Source of the DNA: Myxococcales bacterium
GTDB taxonomy: Bacteria > Myxococcota > Myxococcia > Myxococcales > Myxococcaceae
Assembly: GCA_016191815.1 (NCBI GenBank)
Contig: JACPVI010000015.1
Span: forward strand, 1-64,000
Length of the DNA: 64,000 nt
Direction: 5' to 3'
Shown here piece by piece: positions 32,560 through 40,579 of the stretch. Each line of letters begins with the position of its first letter. The first letter of the stretch is position 1. A model generated the notes under the pieces. That model was not told where the DNA came from. It ran no database searches and saw only the letters and a program-made list of their open reading frames with translations. A program made the translations under genes and the position numbers.

Positions 32560-32829
32560 GTGGAGATCTGCCTCGGGAAGCCGCCCCCGCCCGCCGGCTG
32601 TTACTGGCGCGTGCCTTTCGAACCCAACCCCACTGAGCGGGCCGTCTGTCGACTCTCCATGGACGAGCTGCCCGAGCACCGGAACCTCTTCTGCCGGCAC
32701 TACGACTCGTGCCTGGACTTCGCTGTCCGGCAGGGCTGGCTGGATTGGACCTGCGAGAGCTGCCCGCTCCTGGCGCACACCCCCCGCCCCAGCGCGACTT
32801 CCCTCGCGCGGAACCAGCCTCGCGAGTAG
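32560..32829 (+). CDS. Small cysteine-rich hypothetical protein
   Basis: 89 aa from a GTG at 32560. Seven cysteines, including C-x7-C (CRHYDSCLDFAV begins with the pair FCRHYDSC) and CESC, suggest a zinc-bound fold. No signal peptide. It is divergent from the LETM1-like gene (47 bases) and convergent with recA (36 bases). I do not recognise the family. Conserved spacing of Cys/His and the tight packing argue that it is a real gene. Confidence 0.65.
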   Translation: MEICLGKPPPPAGCYWRVPFEPNPTERAVCRLSMDELPEHRNLFCRHYDSCLDFAVRQGWLDWTCESCPLLAHTPRPSATSLARNQPRE

Positions 32830-32865
32830 GCAGGCCCAAGGACGCCCGGAGGCGTGCCAGCTGGG

Positions 32866-33936
32866 CTACTTGACGGCCTTCACCCGGGGCCTCTTTTCTC
32901 CCTCGGCCTCCCCCACCGCCTGGAGCGGAGGCGTCTTGAGGATGCCGAACTTCTCCAAAAGCTTCTTCTCCAGTTCCTGGCACAGCTCGGGGTGCTCCTG
33001 GAGGTATTCCTTGGCGGTCTCCCTCCCCTGGCCGATGCGCTCGCCCTGGTAGGCGTACCAGGCGCCGCTCTTTTCCAGAATGCCTTCCTGGGAGGCCAGA
33101 TCGACGATGTCGCCCTCCCGGGAGATGCCCACCCCGTACATGATGTCGAACTCCACCTCCTTGAAGGGGGGAGCGACCTTGTTCTTCACCACCTTCACCC
33201 GGGTGCGGCTGCCCACCACCTGCTCCCCGTTCTTGATCGCCCCCACCCGCCGGATGTCCAGCCGCATGGAGGCGTAGAACTTGAGCGCGTTGCCTCCGGT
33301 GGTGGTCTCGGGGTTGCCGAACATCACCCCGATCTTCATGCGGATCTGATTGATGAACACCACGCAGGTCTGGCTCTTGGCGATGGAGCCGGTCAGCTTG
33401 CGGAGGGCCTGGCTCATCAGCCGGGCCTGGACTCCCATGTGGGCGTCGCCCATCTCTCCTTCCAGCTCGGCCTTGGGCACCAGGGCGGCCACCGAGTCGA
33501 TCACCAACAGGTCGATGGCGCCGGAGCGGACCAGCATCTCGGCGATCTCCAGCGCCTGCTCGCCGGTGTCGGGCTGGGAGAGGAGCAGGTCGTCGGTGCG
33601 CACCCCCAGCTTGCGCGCGTAGCCCACGTCCAGGGCGTGCTCGGCGTCGATGTAACCGCAGATGCCTCCCTTCTTTTGGGCCTCGGCGACGACGTGCAGA
33701 GAGAGGGTGGTCTTCCCGGAGGACTCCGGGCCGTAGATTTCGACGATTCGCCCCCTTGGCACCCCGCCCACGCCCAGGGCGATATCCAGCGAGATGGACC
33801 CGGTGGAGATGACCTGGATGTCGCGGACCAAAGGCTCGTCTTTGCCGAGCCGCATGATGGAGCCCTTGCCGAACTGCCGCTCGACGGCGGAGATGGCCAG
33901 CTCGATCGCCTTTTCCTTTTCCGGATTCAAAGACAT
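32866..33936 (-). CDS. recA: Recombinase A
   Basis: 356 aa, the usual RecA length. The start ATG at 33936 follows AAGGAG with 8-base spacing; an upstream in-frame extension is rejected. Motifs are Walker A GPESSGKT (69-76), Walker [11 protein letters not shown], the L1/L2 DNA-binding loops ([35 protein letters not shown]) and a conserved C-terminal domain. It binds single-stranded DNA, promotes strand exchange and, in known systems, triggers LexA self-cleavage. A LexA-box-like site lies 48 bases upstream. Myxobacteria often carry two recA genes; this window cannot show whether another exists. Confidence 0.98.
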   Translation of the reverse strand: MSLNPEKEKAIELAISAVERQFGKGSIMRLGKDEPLVRDIQVISTGSISLDIALGVGGVPRGRIVEIYGPESSGKTTLSLHVVAEAQKKGGICGYIDAEHALDVGYARKLGVRTDDLLLSQPDTGEQALEIAEMLVRSGAIDLLVIDSVAALVPKAELEGEMGDAHMGVQARLMSQALRKLTGSIAKSQTCVVFINQIRMKIGVMFGNPETTTGGNALKFYASMRLDIRRVGAIKNGEQVVGSRTRVKVVKNKVAPPFKEVEFDIMYGVGISREGDIVDLASQEGILEKSGAWYAYQGERIGQGRETAKEYLQEHPELCQELEKKLLEKFGILKTPPLQAVGEAEGEKRPRVKAVK

Positions 33937-33983
33937 CGCACTCGCTCCTTCGCGGGTTGGACTTGGGCGGGCCACCCCGGCCC

Positions 33984-34000
33984 ACTGAACTTGCGTTTAG
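33984..34000 (-). promoter_or_regulatory. LexA-box-like operator upstream of recA
   Basis: On the recA strand the sequence is CTAAACGCAAGTTCAGT. From memory, the motif described for Myxococcus xanthus LexA is CTRHAMRYBYGTTCAGS; this matches 14 of 17 positions, including CTAAA and GTTCAG. It lies 48 bases before the recA start, a suitable place for SOS repression. Confidence 0.55.
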
Positions 34001-34160
34001 GTATCACCCCGGGCTGACATTAGTCCAGTGCGCTCGACGACGCGATGCGCCATCACCGGATGTAGGAGGCCTGGGAGGACTTGCCGCTCGCGCCGGAGGC
34101 GCTGCCGGTGCGCTGTCCGGCAGTGGACGCGAAGCGGCGTTGCCCCGGCGGCCTCGCCGG

Positions 34161-35327
34161 TCAAACCCGCCTCACCCGCTGGAGGATCTCCCTCCAGGGC
34201 ACGGCCTCGATCCTGGGCGCGAGGCGGAAGCGGTGCACCCCGCCATGCACTACGTAGAGCACGTCGAGTCTCAGGTCGGCGAGGGCGATCCGCATCGAAG
34301 GGGTCAGCGTCGGAGCGGCCGTGCGCTTGATCTCGAAGCCGACGCGGCGCCTCCCGCGCACGAGCAGCAGGTCCAGCTCGGCGCCCTGCTGGGTCCTCCA
34401 GAAATACGCTTCCTCGGGCGTGGCCCGGGTCGCGAGCAAGATCTGCTCCAGCAAGAACCCCTCCCATGAAGCACCGCACCGGGGGTGGCGCAAGAGCTCC
34501 GCCATGGTGCGGATGCCGAGCTGCACGTGCAAAAGGCCGCTGTCGCGGAAATAGAGCTTCGGCGCTCGCACCTGTCGCTTGGCGATGTTCTCGTGCCAGG
34601 GCCTGAGCTGCCGCACCATTAGGGTGCCTTCAAGCAGGTCGGTGTAGCGCCGCGCCGTGGCGTCGCTCACCCCCATCGAGCGGCCCAGCTCCGACCAGTT
34701 GAGGAGCCCGGCGTGCACGTGCGCCAGCATGGCCCAGAAGCGAGCCAGGGCCGACGGGGCTGGCGTCGAGGGGATCTCCAGCGCCGGGAGGTCCCGCTCC
34801 ACGAAGGTCAGCCGGAAGAGCCGGCGCCACTCCAGGCTCGCGGCGTCGGAGGGCGCCAACAACGACCCCGGGAAGCCCCCGCGCAGCCACAGGCGCTCCC
34901 AGAGGCCCGCCCGCACTTCCCCCAGCGAGAACGGAGACACCTCCACGAAGGCGATCCGGCCGGCGGGCGACTGCGAGCCCTGGCGGAGCAGTGCGGGCGA
35001 GGCGCTTCCCAGGACCAAGAACCGCCGCCGCAAGGGCCGCTCGTCGGCGAGCACCCGGAGGACCGGGAACAGGCCAGGGAGGCGTTGCACCTCGTCCAGC
35101 ACCACCAGGCCGCGGTGGCGGCGCAGCTCGGAGAGCGGGTCGGCCAGGCGAGCCAGATCCTCCGGGCTCTCGAGGTCGTAGATTCCTTCGGTGGGTGGAG
35201 CGCCCCGCGAGAACCTCCTCGCCAGCGTCGTCTTCCCGACCTGACGAGCCCCGAGGAGGCAGACCACCGGGTAGCGGCGCAAAAGCTGCCTGAGCCGAGC
35301 TTCATACTCGGTCCTGGCGACGTACAC
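34161..35327 (-). CDS. AAA+ ATPase with DUF4143 nuclease-like C-terminal domain
   Basis: 388 aa, GTG start. Walker A GARQVGKTTLA (about 26-36), Walker B LVVLDEVQRLP, an Arg sensor region, a winged-helix segment (LNWSELGRSMGVSDATARRYTDLLEGTLMV) and a C-terminal restriction-endonuclease-like block (KLYFRDSGLLH ... GAELDLLLVRGRRRVGFEIKRT). This is the common AAA/DUF4143 family, frequent in mobile regions and of unclear function. The upstream 110 bases are clearly AT-richer than the surroundings, which hints at transfer. The 160 bases between its end and recA's control site hold nothing recognised. Confidence 0.9.
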   Translation of the reverse strand: MYVARTEYEARLRQLLRRYPVVCLLGARQVGKTTLARRFSRGAPPTEGIYDLESPEDLARLADPLSELRRHRGLVVLDEVQRLPGLFPVLRVLADERPLRRRFLVLGSASPALLRQGSQSPAGRIAFVEVSPFSLGEVRAGLWERLWLRGGFPGSLLAPSDAASLEWRRLFRLTFVERDLPALEIPSTPAPSALARFWAMLAHVHAGLLNWSELGRSMGVSDATARRYTDLLEGTLMVRQLRPWHENIAKRQVRAPKLYFRDSGLLHVQLGIRTMAELLRHPRCGASWEGFLLEQILLATRATPEEAYFWRTQQGAELDLLLVRGRRRVGFEIKRTAAPTLTPSMRIALADLRLDVLYVVHGGVHRFRLAPRIEAVPWREILQRVRRV

Positions 35328-35438
35328 CCCGCAATCCTCACCATGGCACCATGAAAATGCAATATGTCATGTCGAATTTGCATGGCACATTACTCAGTGC
35401 GAGAGCAACCGGCATTCCATGAATGCATCCTAATGCAG
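35328..35438. promoter_or_regulatory. AT-rich leader of the ATPase gene with direct repeat
   Basis: This 111-base gap is much richer in A and T than the rest of the window. On the ATPase strand GTGCCATG occurs twice, 39 bases apart (35342-35349 and 35381-35388), with TGCAAAT/TGACATATT in between. It probably holds the ATPase promoter and an operator. Exact -35/-10 boxes are not clear. Confidence 0.4.
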
Positions 35439-36458
35439 TCAATCCACCCAGGCCGCTTGACCGCCCCCTGAGGCGTGGCGCTCCAGCCAGGAGATGATCG
35501 CCGGGTACAGCGTGCGGGAAGCCTTCGCCCCCACGACCGCCCCCACGTGGCCGCCGCTCACCCGGAGCACCTCCGCGTCGGGCCGGCCCAAGGCCTCGTT
35601 CAGCGCCTCCGCCGCCTGGGGAGGACAGATGGCGTCCCGCTCGGCCACCACCGTGAGCACCGGGCAGCGAATCCGAGAGAGGTCCACCCTCTTCCCGCCC
35701 ACACGGTGCCGCCCCTGCACGAGCAGGTTCTGCTGGTACAGCTCCCGGATGTAGGTCCGGTACGCCGCGGCGGGGAAAGGGATGTTGTCCGCCGCCCACT
35801 CCTCGAGCGAGAAGAACGCCTCCCGCGCCTCCGGGTCGGGCGCCCGCTCGGCGAAGGACACCCACTTGCCTATCTGGGCGGTGGGCCGCAGCAACACAAA
35901 CGCGCTCTGCATCTGCAGCGGGCTCACGTTGCCTGCCTCGGCGACCGCCTCCGCGTCGAACCAGCGCGGATCGGCCATCGCGCCGAGCAGGCCAGCGTGC
36001 CGGAAGTCGAACGGCCCCAACAGGTTGATGAAGGCGGCCAGCCCCTCGGGCTCGAGCGCGGCTTGGATTCCCGCCACCGTCGCCCCCATGCAGTAGCCCA
36101 AAAGGGTGAGCCGCTCGGCGCCCGAGCGCCTCCGCACCGCCCTCGCCGCGCGGGAGAGCCGGGCCAGGACGTCCTCCCAACCGAGGTAGCGGTCCTCGTC
36201 CTCCGGCTCGCCCCAGTCCAGACAATAGGTGTCAAACCCGGCGCGGGTGAGGGCCTCCACCAGGCTCGCCCCAGGCCTCAGGTCCAAGATGTACCAGCGG
36301 TTGATCAGCGAGGGCACCAAGAGCACCGGAGGCCCCGCCTCCGCCGGGCGGCTTACCCCCCTGACGGAATCTCGGGGGGAGGCGCCTTCCGGCCGGCGGA
36401 AGCGGTAGAGCCGGGCGGTGCCCTCCTGGTGGAGGGTGTCCCGCGGAGTGGGAGTCAC
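35439..36458 (-). CDS. phaC: Polyhydroxyalkanoate synthase, class III-size catalytic subunit
   Basis: 339 aa. The GTG at 36458 overlaps the phasin stop (GTGA). Alpha/beta-hydrolase fold with the PHA-synthase nucleophile elbow GYCMG (Cys123 in place of Ser), [16 protein letters not shown] near the N-terminus, Asp in VVAERDAICPP and His in GGHVGAVVG. Cys-Asp-His is the triad that polymerises hydroxyacyl-CoA in this family. The length fits PhaC of two-subunit (PhaC-PhaE) enzymes. It is expressed with the phasin-like gene and probably controlled by PhaR. A paralogue lies at 45113-46171. Confidence 0.9.
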   Translation of the reverse strand: MTPTPRDTLHQEGTARLYRFRRPEGASPRDSVRGVSRPAEAGPPVLLVPSLINRWYILDLRPGASLVEALTRAGFDTYCLDWGEPEDEDRYLGWEDVLARLSRAARAVRRRSGAERLTLLGYCMGATVAGIQAALEPEGLAAFINLLGPFDFRHAGLLGAMADPRWFDAEAVAEAGNVSPLQMQSAFVLLRPTAQIGKWVSFAERAPDPEAREAFFSLEEWAADNIPFPAAAYRTYIRELYQQNLLVQGRHRVGGKRVDLSRIRCPVLTVVAERDAICPPQAAEALNEALGRPDAEVLRVSGGHVGAVVGAKASRTLYPAIISWLERHASGGGQAAWVD

Positions 36459-36733
36459 GAGAGCGGGAACATCTCGGCGCTGCGCCGGGCGGCCTCCAGC
36501 GCCAGCCGCCGCCACTCGGCGGAGAGCTCCCCCGCCTTCCCCAGCGAGCCCTTCATCATCGAGGAGGCCTCCTCGATCGCGCTCGCGCCGTAGGCGAACA
36601 TCTTTCCCTCCAGCCTCCCCGCCTCCTCCAGCATCGAGGCCATGCGGGCCAACTGCTCGTCGGCCGCCCTCTTCCAGTAGGGCTGTTCTGTGTGCGACTG
36701 CGAAGAGAACTGCTCAGCGTGCTTCTCGGCCAT
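36455..36733 (-). CDS. Phasin-like small helical protein
   Basis: 92 aa. The ATG at 36733 has AGAGGAG at ideal spacing. It has a polar N-terminus, then amphipathic Ala/Glu/Met-rich helices (LARMASMLEEAGRLEGKMFAYGASAIEEASSMMKGSL) like proteins that coat PHA granules or act as PhaE-type subunits. It ends in a four-base overlap with phaC and is preceded by a PhaR-type operator. The assignment rests on composition and context. Confidence 0.7.
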   Translation of the reverse strand: MAEKHAEQFSSQSHTEQPYWKRAADEQLARMASMLEEAGRLEGKMFAYGASAIEEASSMMKGSLGKAGELSAEWRRLALEAARRSAEMFPLS

Positions 36734-36819
36734 CGTTCGACTCCTCTGGGCTTCCCCGGCCGTCCATCGGCCAGCGGCGCTCCAGGGTAAGGAGCCCGGC
36801 GGCGGAGTCAAGCAAGAAT

Positions 36820-36832
36820 GTTGCGCAGCACC
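36820..36832 (-). promoter_or_regulatory. PhaR-type operator before the phasin-phaC unit
   Basis: GTTGCGCAGCACC in ATGTTGCGCAGCACCA context (plus strand), nearly identical to the site at 37365-37377. TGC...GCA half-sites are what PhaR regulators of other proteobacteria are known to bind. It lies about 87 bases before the phasin start, in the 110-base gap after phaR. Confidence 0.5.
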
Positions 36833-36843
36833 ACAAAAAACCA

Positions 36844-37305
36844 TCATTTCCTTCGCTTGCGCAACGAGCGCTTCAGCTCATCCAGCTCGCGGCGGAGCTG
36901 GTCGACCTCGCCATGGCGCGGGGCCGGCGCCGGCGGCTCGGTGAACATCCGGCCGAAGGGAGCCAACCCGAAGGGGTTGTACAGGCCCATGGCCTGGGTG
37001 CCGGCGCGCGCCTGGAGGTACATCTCCAGGGCGGCCGAGACGTAGCGGCCGAGGAATTCGGCCAGGGCGTCGTCTCCCAGGCGGATGAGCTGGACCAGCA
37101 GCGGCACCGGCAACAGCTTGCCCGCCTCGCGCCCCTCGATGATGAGCTGGGTGAGGGTGGCCTGGGTGAGGTCGGCCCCACTCTTCGCCTCGATCACCCG
37201 CACCTCGTGCCCGGCTCGGATCTTCTCCGCCAGCTCGTCCTGGGTGACGTAGCGGCTCTCCTCGGTGTCGTAGAGGCGCCGGTTTCCGTACTTCTTGATG
37301 ATCAT
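36844..37305 (-). CDS. phaR: Polyhydroxyalkanoate synthesis repressor PhaR
   Basis: 153 aa. ATG at 37305 after GGAAGGAG. The N-terminal PHB/PHA DNA-binding domain (IIKKYGNRRLYDTEESRYVTQDEL, GHEVRVIEAKSGADLTQATLTQLIIEGR) is highly characteristic. A second helical region and a charged tail (DQLRRELDELKRSLRKRRK) follow. In known systems PhaR binds both DNA and nascent PHA granules and releases phasin genes when polymer forms. Operators with TGC...GCA half-sites occur in its own divergent promoter region and before the phasin gene. Confidence 0.94.
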   Translation of the reverse strand: MIIKKYGNRRLYDTEESRYVTQDELAEKIRAGHEVRVIEAKSGADLTQATLTQLIIEGREAGKLLPVPLLVQLIRLGDDALAEFLGRYVSAALEMYLQARAGTQAMGLYNPFGLAPFGRMFTEPPAPAPRHGEVDQLRRELDELKRSLRKRRK

Positions 37306-37364
37306 CGCCGCTCCTTCCGACCCGATCCTATCGTTGCGCCGCACGCGCGCAACCCAAATTTGAT

Positions 37365-37377
37365 GTTGCTCAGCAAC
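37365..37377. promoter_or_regulatory. PhaR-type palindromic operator between phaR and the MFS gene
   Basis: GTTGCTCAGCAAC: perfect 6-base arms around one base, within ATGTTGCTCAGCAACA. It is in the 150-base divergent gap. Two weaker look-alikes are nearby: GTTGCGCCGCAC at about 37333-37344, and TTGTGCATTGCAA at 37431-37443 just before the MFS ribosome site. They suggest autoregulation of phaR and co-control of the divergent MFS-led operon. Confidence 0.55.
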
Positions 37378-37455
37378 AAGTTCGGCCTTGACTTCCGGCG
37401 GCCGGCGAGTATCTTCCGCCGCCTCTTTCGTTGTGCATTGCAAAAGGAGCGCGTC

Positions 37456-38715
37456 ATGAGCAACCTCTCCGCCGCCCTCACCCCCGCGACCGCGGTGGTG
37501 GGCGAGCGCGCCCGGCCGGCGATGGTGACCGCGATGTGCGCCGCCCTGCAGGGGGTGGGCGGGGGGCTGGGCTGGTCCTTGCTCCCTCCGCTCATGCCGG
37601 CGATCGCCGCCGACCTCTCCATTTCCCACGAGCTGGGCGGGCTGGTGTGGGGAGCCGCGCCCCTGGGGATAGCCCTCGCCTCTCCGCTGGGAGGAGCGGC
37701 GGTGGACCGGTTTGGCCCCAGGCGGGTGGCAGGGCTTGCGATGCTGGCCGGGGCAGCGGCCTGTGCATCGCGGGCGCTGGTGGAGAGCGGCGGGGCGCTG
37801 GCGGCGGCGATGTTCCTCTTCGGGCTGCACGTGGGCTTCGTCGCCCCCTCCATTCCCAAGGCTCTCGCCGGGCACGTGCCGCTGGGCCGCCTGGGCCGGG
37901 CCAACGGCTTGGCCTTGCTCGCCTACACCGCCGGCACCGCCCTGACGGTGCTGTTGTCGCGCTCGGTGCTGGCGCCGGCCTTGGGCGGCTGGCGACCGAC
38001 GATGGTGGTGGCGGCTATTGCGATGGCCGTGGCCGGCGCCCTGTGGATGGCGCTGGTGAGGGACCGGATCGCCCTCTCCCGCCACGCCGGGCTGGGCCAG
38101 GTGCTGTCTCTGGCGCGAAACCGGCCGCTCCTTAGGGTGGCGGCGATGCACTTCCTCCTCTTCGGCGGCTACCTGGCGATGCTGGGAATCCTCCAGCGCT
38201 CGCTGGTCGAGTCGGGGATGGCGGCCGGAGCCGCGGGCATCGCGGTCGCCTCTTGGCTGCTGGTGGCGGCGTTCGCCAATTTCCTCGGGCCGACTCTCTC
38301 GGACCGGCTCGGGCGGCGGCGGCCCTTCCTCCTCGCGGGGAGCCTGTTGGCCGGAGGCGCCTTGCTCGCGCTCGCGCTGCTTCCTCCTATGAGCGCGGTG
38401 TGGCTGCTCGCGGTGGCGGCCCTGGGCGGCGGCTCGTTCGCCCCGCTGCTGTTGGCCTTGCCCCTGGAGCTGCCGGGGGTGGGGCCGGCCAAGGCGGGCG
38501 GAGCCTTGGGGCTGCTCATGCTGGTCGGGCAAGTGGGAGGTTTCCTCTTGCCGGTGGCCACTGGCCTTTTCGCCGGGCGGGGCGGCTTCCAAGCGGCGCT
38601 GGCGCTGCTGGCGGTGACGCACCTGGCGATCGTCCTTCCCGCCTGGGGCCTCCCGGAGACGGGGACGGCCGCGAAGAAGGCGGCGGAGAGCGGGCCGGCG
38701 CGGCTTGCGGCATGA
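37456..38715 (+). CDS. Major facilitator superfamily transporter
   Basis: 419 aa, about 12 membrane helices. ATG at 37456 after AAAAGGAGC. The MFS loop signature appears between helices 2 and 3 (GGAAVDRFGPRRVAG) and its echo in the second half (LSDRLGRRRPFL). Early in the protein LGWSLLPPLMPAIAADLSIS is typical of MFS permeases. It heads the plus-strand PHA-linked run and overlaps the next gene (ATGATG). The substrate is unknown; by context it could move an organic acid, but this is inference. Confidence 0.9.
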   Translation: MSNLSAALTPATAVVGERARPAMVTAMCAALQGVGGGLGWSLLPPLMPAIAADLSISHELGGLVWGAAPLGIALASPLGGAAVDRFGPRRVAGLAMLAGAAACASRALVESGGALAAAMFLFGLHVGFVAPSIPKALAGHVPLGRLGRANGLALLAYTAGTALTVLLSRSVLAPALGGWRPTMVVAAIAMAVAGALWMALVRDRIALSRHAGLGQVLSLARNRPLLRVAAMHFLLFGGYLAMLGILQRSLVESGMAAGAAGIAVASWLLVAAFANFLGPTLSDRLGRRRPFLLAGSLLAGGALLALALLPPMSAVWLLAVAALGGGSFAPLLLALPLELPGVGPAKAGGALGLLMLVGQVGGFLLPVATGLFAGRGGFQAALALLAVTHLAIVLPAWGLPETGTAAKKAAESGPARLAA

Positions 38716-39695
38716 TGCGCGGCCCCATGCGTCTGCTCTTGGCCGTCGCCTTGGCGTCCCTCCTTTGGGGATGCCCCACGCGCGAGGTGGAGTGCCGGGT
38801 CGGGGCCGACTGCGCCAGCGGAGCCTGCCGGGCGGACGGCACCTGCGCGCCCCCCGGCGGAGTGGACGGCGGCCAGAGTGACTCGGGGCTCTCCGACGCC
38901 GGAGCCATCGCCGGCGCCGGGCCGGACGCGGGAGCGGATGGCGGGCTCGACGCCGGCCAGCCCGACGGTGGCGAGCCCGATTCGGGCGTCCTCTTCTGCC
39001 AGCCGGACTTCGATGGGTCCATCAGTCGCCAGGAAATCCCGATGGCGGCGGGGCTCCGGGCCACTTTCCGGATCGCCGGCAACACCCCGGTGAACGCCGC
39101 CGGCGCGCTGCAGGCCGACGGCGGCCGGCTGTGGGACCTGGACGTGGCGCTGGCGGGAGATCAATCGGTGCTAGTGGAAACGCTCCCCATGGAGGGGAAG
39201 TGGTTCGCCTCGAAGTTTCCCAACGCCACCTACGCCGCCCGGCTCTCGCAGGAGCAGGACCTGCTCGGCGTCTTCCAGGCCAACCCCGATTCGCTCCTCC
39301 TCCTGGGAGTGGTCTCCCCCGGCGATGGGCTCTACCGCACCGAGCTTGAGTACAGCCCTCCGGCGAAGATTCTCTCCCTTCCGCTCCGGCCGGACGCCGG
39401 CTGGCAGTCCACGTCGTCGGTGACCGGGTTCGCCTCGGGGCTCTTCGCCAATTACACCGAGCGGTACGAGTCGCGCTCCGACCGGACCGGCGAGGTGAAG
39501 ACGCCCTTCGCCCGCTTCCCGGTGCAGCGGATCAATATGGTGCTCACCCGGACGGTGGGGTTCTCGGTCACCACCGTCCGCTCGTTCCTCTTCACCACCG
39601 AGTGCTTCGGCACGGTGGCCACCATCGTCTCGCACCCCAACGAGTCGCAGGCCGAGCCCACCTCCGCCGCCGAGGTGCGGAGGCTCTCGCCGTGA
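38712..39695 (+). CDS. Hypothetical lipoprotein, paralogue A, with EF-hand-like motif
   Basis: 327 aa from the ATG overlapping the MFS stop (a later ATG at 38727 is also possible). Lipobox LLWGC. Then a Cys pair region, an Asp/Ala/Gly spacer (about 55-95) and a beta-rich domain. That domain opens with CQPDFDGSISRQEI, which fits EF-hand loop positions 3 to 12 (DxDGxIxxxE) but lacks the first Asp. It ends with TECFGTVA...AEVRRL. The same start and end motifs occur in the lipoprotein at 42153-43058, so the two are paralogues. It overlaps the following hydrolase gene by four bases. Confidence 0.82.
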   Translation: MMRGPMRLLLAVALASLLWGCPTREVECRVGADCASGACRADGTCAPPGGVDGGQSDSGLSDAGAIAGAGPDAGADGGLDAGQPDGGEPDSGVLFCQPDFDGSISRQEIPMAAGLRATFRIAGNTPVNAAGALQADGGRLWDLDVALAGDQSVLVETLPMEGKWFASKFPNATYAARLSQEQDLLGVFQANPDSLLLLGVVSPGDGLYRTELEYSPPAKILSLPLRPDAGWQSTSSVTGFASGLFANYTERYESRSDRTGEVKTPFARFPVQRINMVLTRTVGFSVTTVRSFLFTTECFGTVATIVSHPNESQAEPTSAAEVRRLSP

Positions 39696-40579
39696 ACGGC
39701 TGGGCGCTCTTTGCGCTCTGGCTATTGCCAGGGTGCCTATCCTTCCACCGGGGAGCGATGCCCGGAGAGCCCGCCACCGCCACCTTCGCCGAGCTGGACG
39801 GCGTGCGAGTCCGTTACCTGGACCGTGGCCAAGGGCCGGCGGTGCTTTTGGTCCACGGGTTCGCCTCCAGCCTGGAGACTTGGGCCTCGGTCATCCCCGA
39901 GCTGGAGAAGCGCCACCGGGTGCTGGCGCTGGACCTCAAGGGCTTCGGCTGGACCGACCGCCCCGAGGGAGACTATTCGCCCCCCGCCCAGGCGAGGCTG
40001 CTGCTCGAGCTGATGCGGAAGCTGGAGGTCGACCGGGCGGCGGTGGTGGGCCACTCCTACGGCGCCTCGGTGGCGCTGGCCCTGGCGCTGGAGGCCCCGG
40101 AGAAGGTCTCCCAGCTCGCGCTCTACGACGCCTTCGTCTACGAGGAGCAGCTCTCCACCTTCTTCCACTGGGCCCGCGCTCCCGGAGTGGGCGAGGCGCT
40201 CTTCGCGCTGTTCTACGACCAGCGTCCCGACGAGCGGCTCTCGGTGGCCTTCCACGACAAGCGGCTGGTGGCGGAGCAGTTGGCGGAGGACGTGGAGCGG
40301 GCGATGGCGCGACCGGGGACGAAGGCGGCGGCGCTGGCGGCGGTGCGGGGGATGGACTTCCGTGCGGTGGAGGAGCGCTACCGGAGGCTCGCCCAGCCGG
40401 CGCTGCTGCTCTGGGGGCGCGAGGACGTGGTGACGCCTCCGTCCATCGGCGAGCGGCTCTCCCGCGAGCTGCCGCGCTCGAAGCTGGTGGTGTACCCGCG
40501 CTGCGGCCACTTCCCGATGCTCGAGGCGGCGGCCGCCTCCACCGCGGAGCTAGCCCGGTTCCTCGAGGTGACGCCGTGA
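39692..40579 (+). CDS. Alpha/beta hydrolase lipoprotein
   Basis: 295 aa. The GTG at 39692 overlaps the previous stop (GTGA). A short lipoprotein signal (LFALWLLPGC) suggests it works at the membrane or outside the cytoplasm. Typical alpha/beta-hydrolase features are VLLVHGFASSLETW (oxyanion region), nucleophile elbow VGHSYGAS, Asp in LLWGREDVVTPP and His in CGHFPMLE. Substrate unknown; esters, including short polymer products, are possible given the PHA context. It is coupled to the outer-membrane protein that follows. Confidence 0.88.
   Translation: MNGWALFALWLLPGCLSFHRGAMPGEPATATFAELDGVRVRYLDRGQGPAVLLVHGFASSLETWASVIPELEKRHRVLALDLKGFGWTDRPEGDYSPPAQARLLLELMRKLEVDRAAVVGHSYGASVALALALEAPEKVSQLALYDAFVYEEQLSTFFHWARAPGVGEALFALFYDQRPDERLSVAFHDKRLVAEQLAEDVERAMARPGTKAAALAAVRGMDFRAVEERYRRLAQPALLLWGREDVVTPPSIGERLSRELPRSKLVVYPRCGHFPMLEAAAASTAELARFLEVTP

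Noticed and set aside
39733-40575. In-frame upstream extension of the barrel protein inside the hydrolase gene
   Set aside because: The hydrolase motifs lie in another frame; the extension is Arg/Gly-rich without structure. The GTG at 40576 with a GTGA overlap is the better start.
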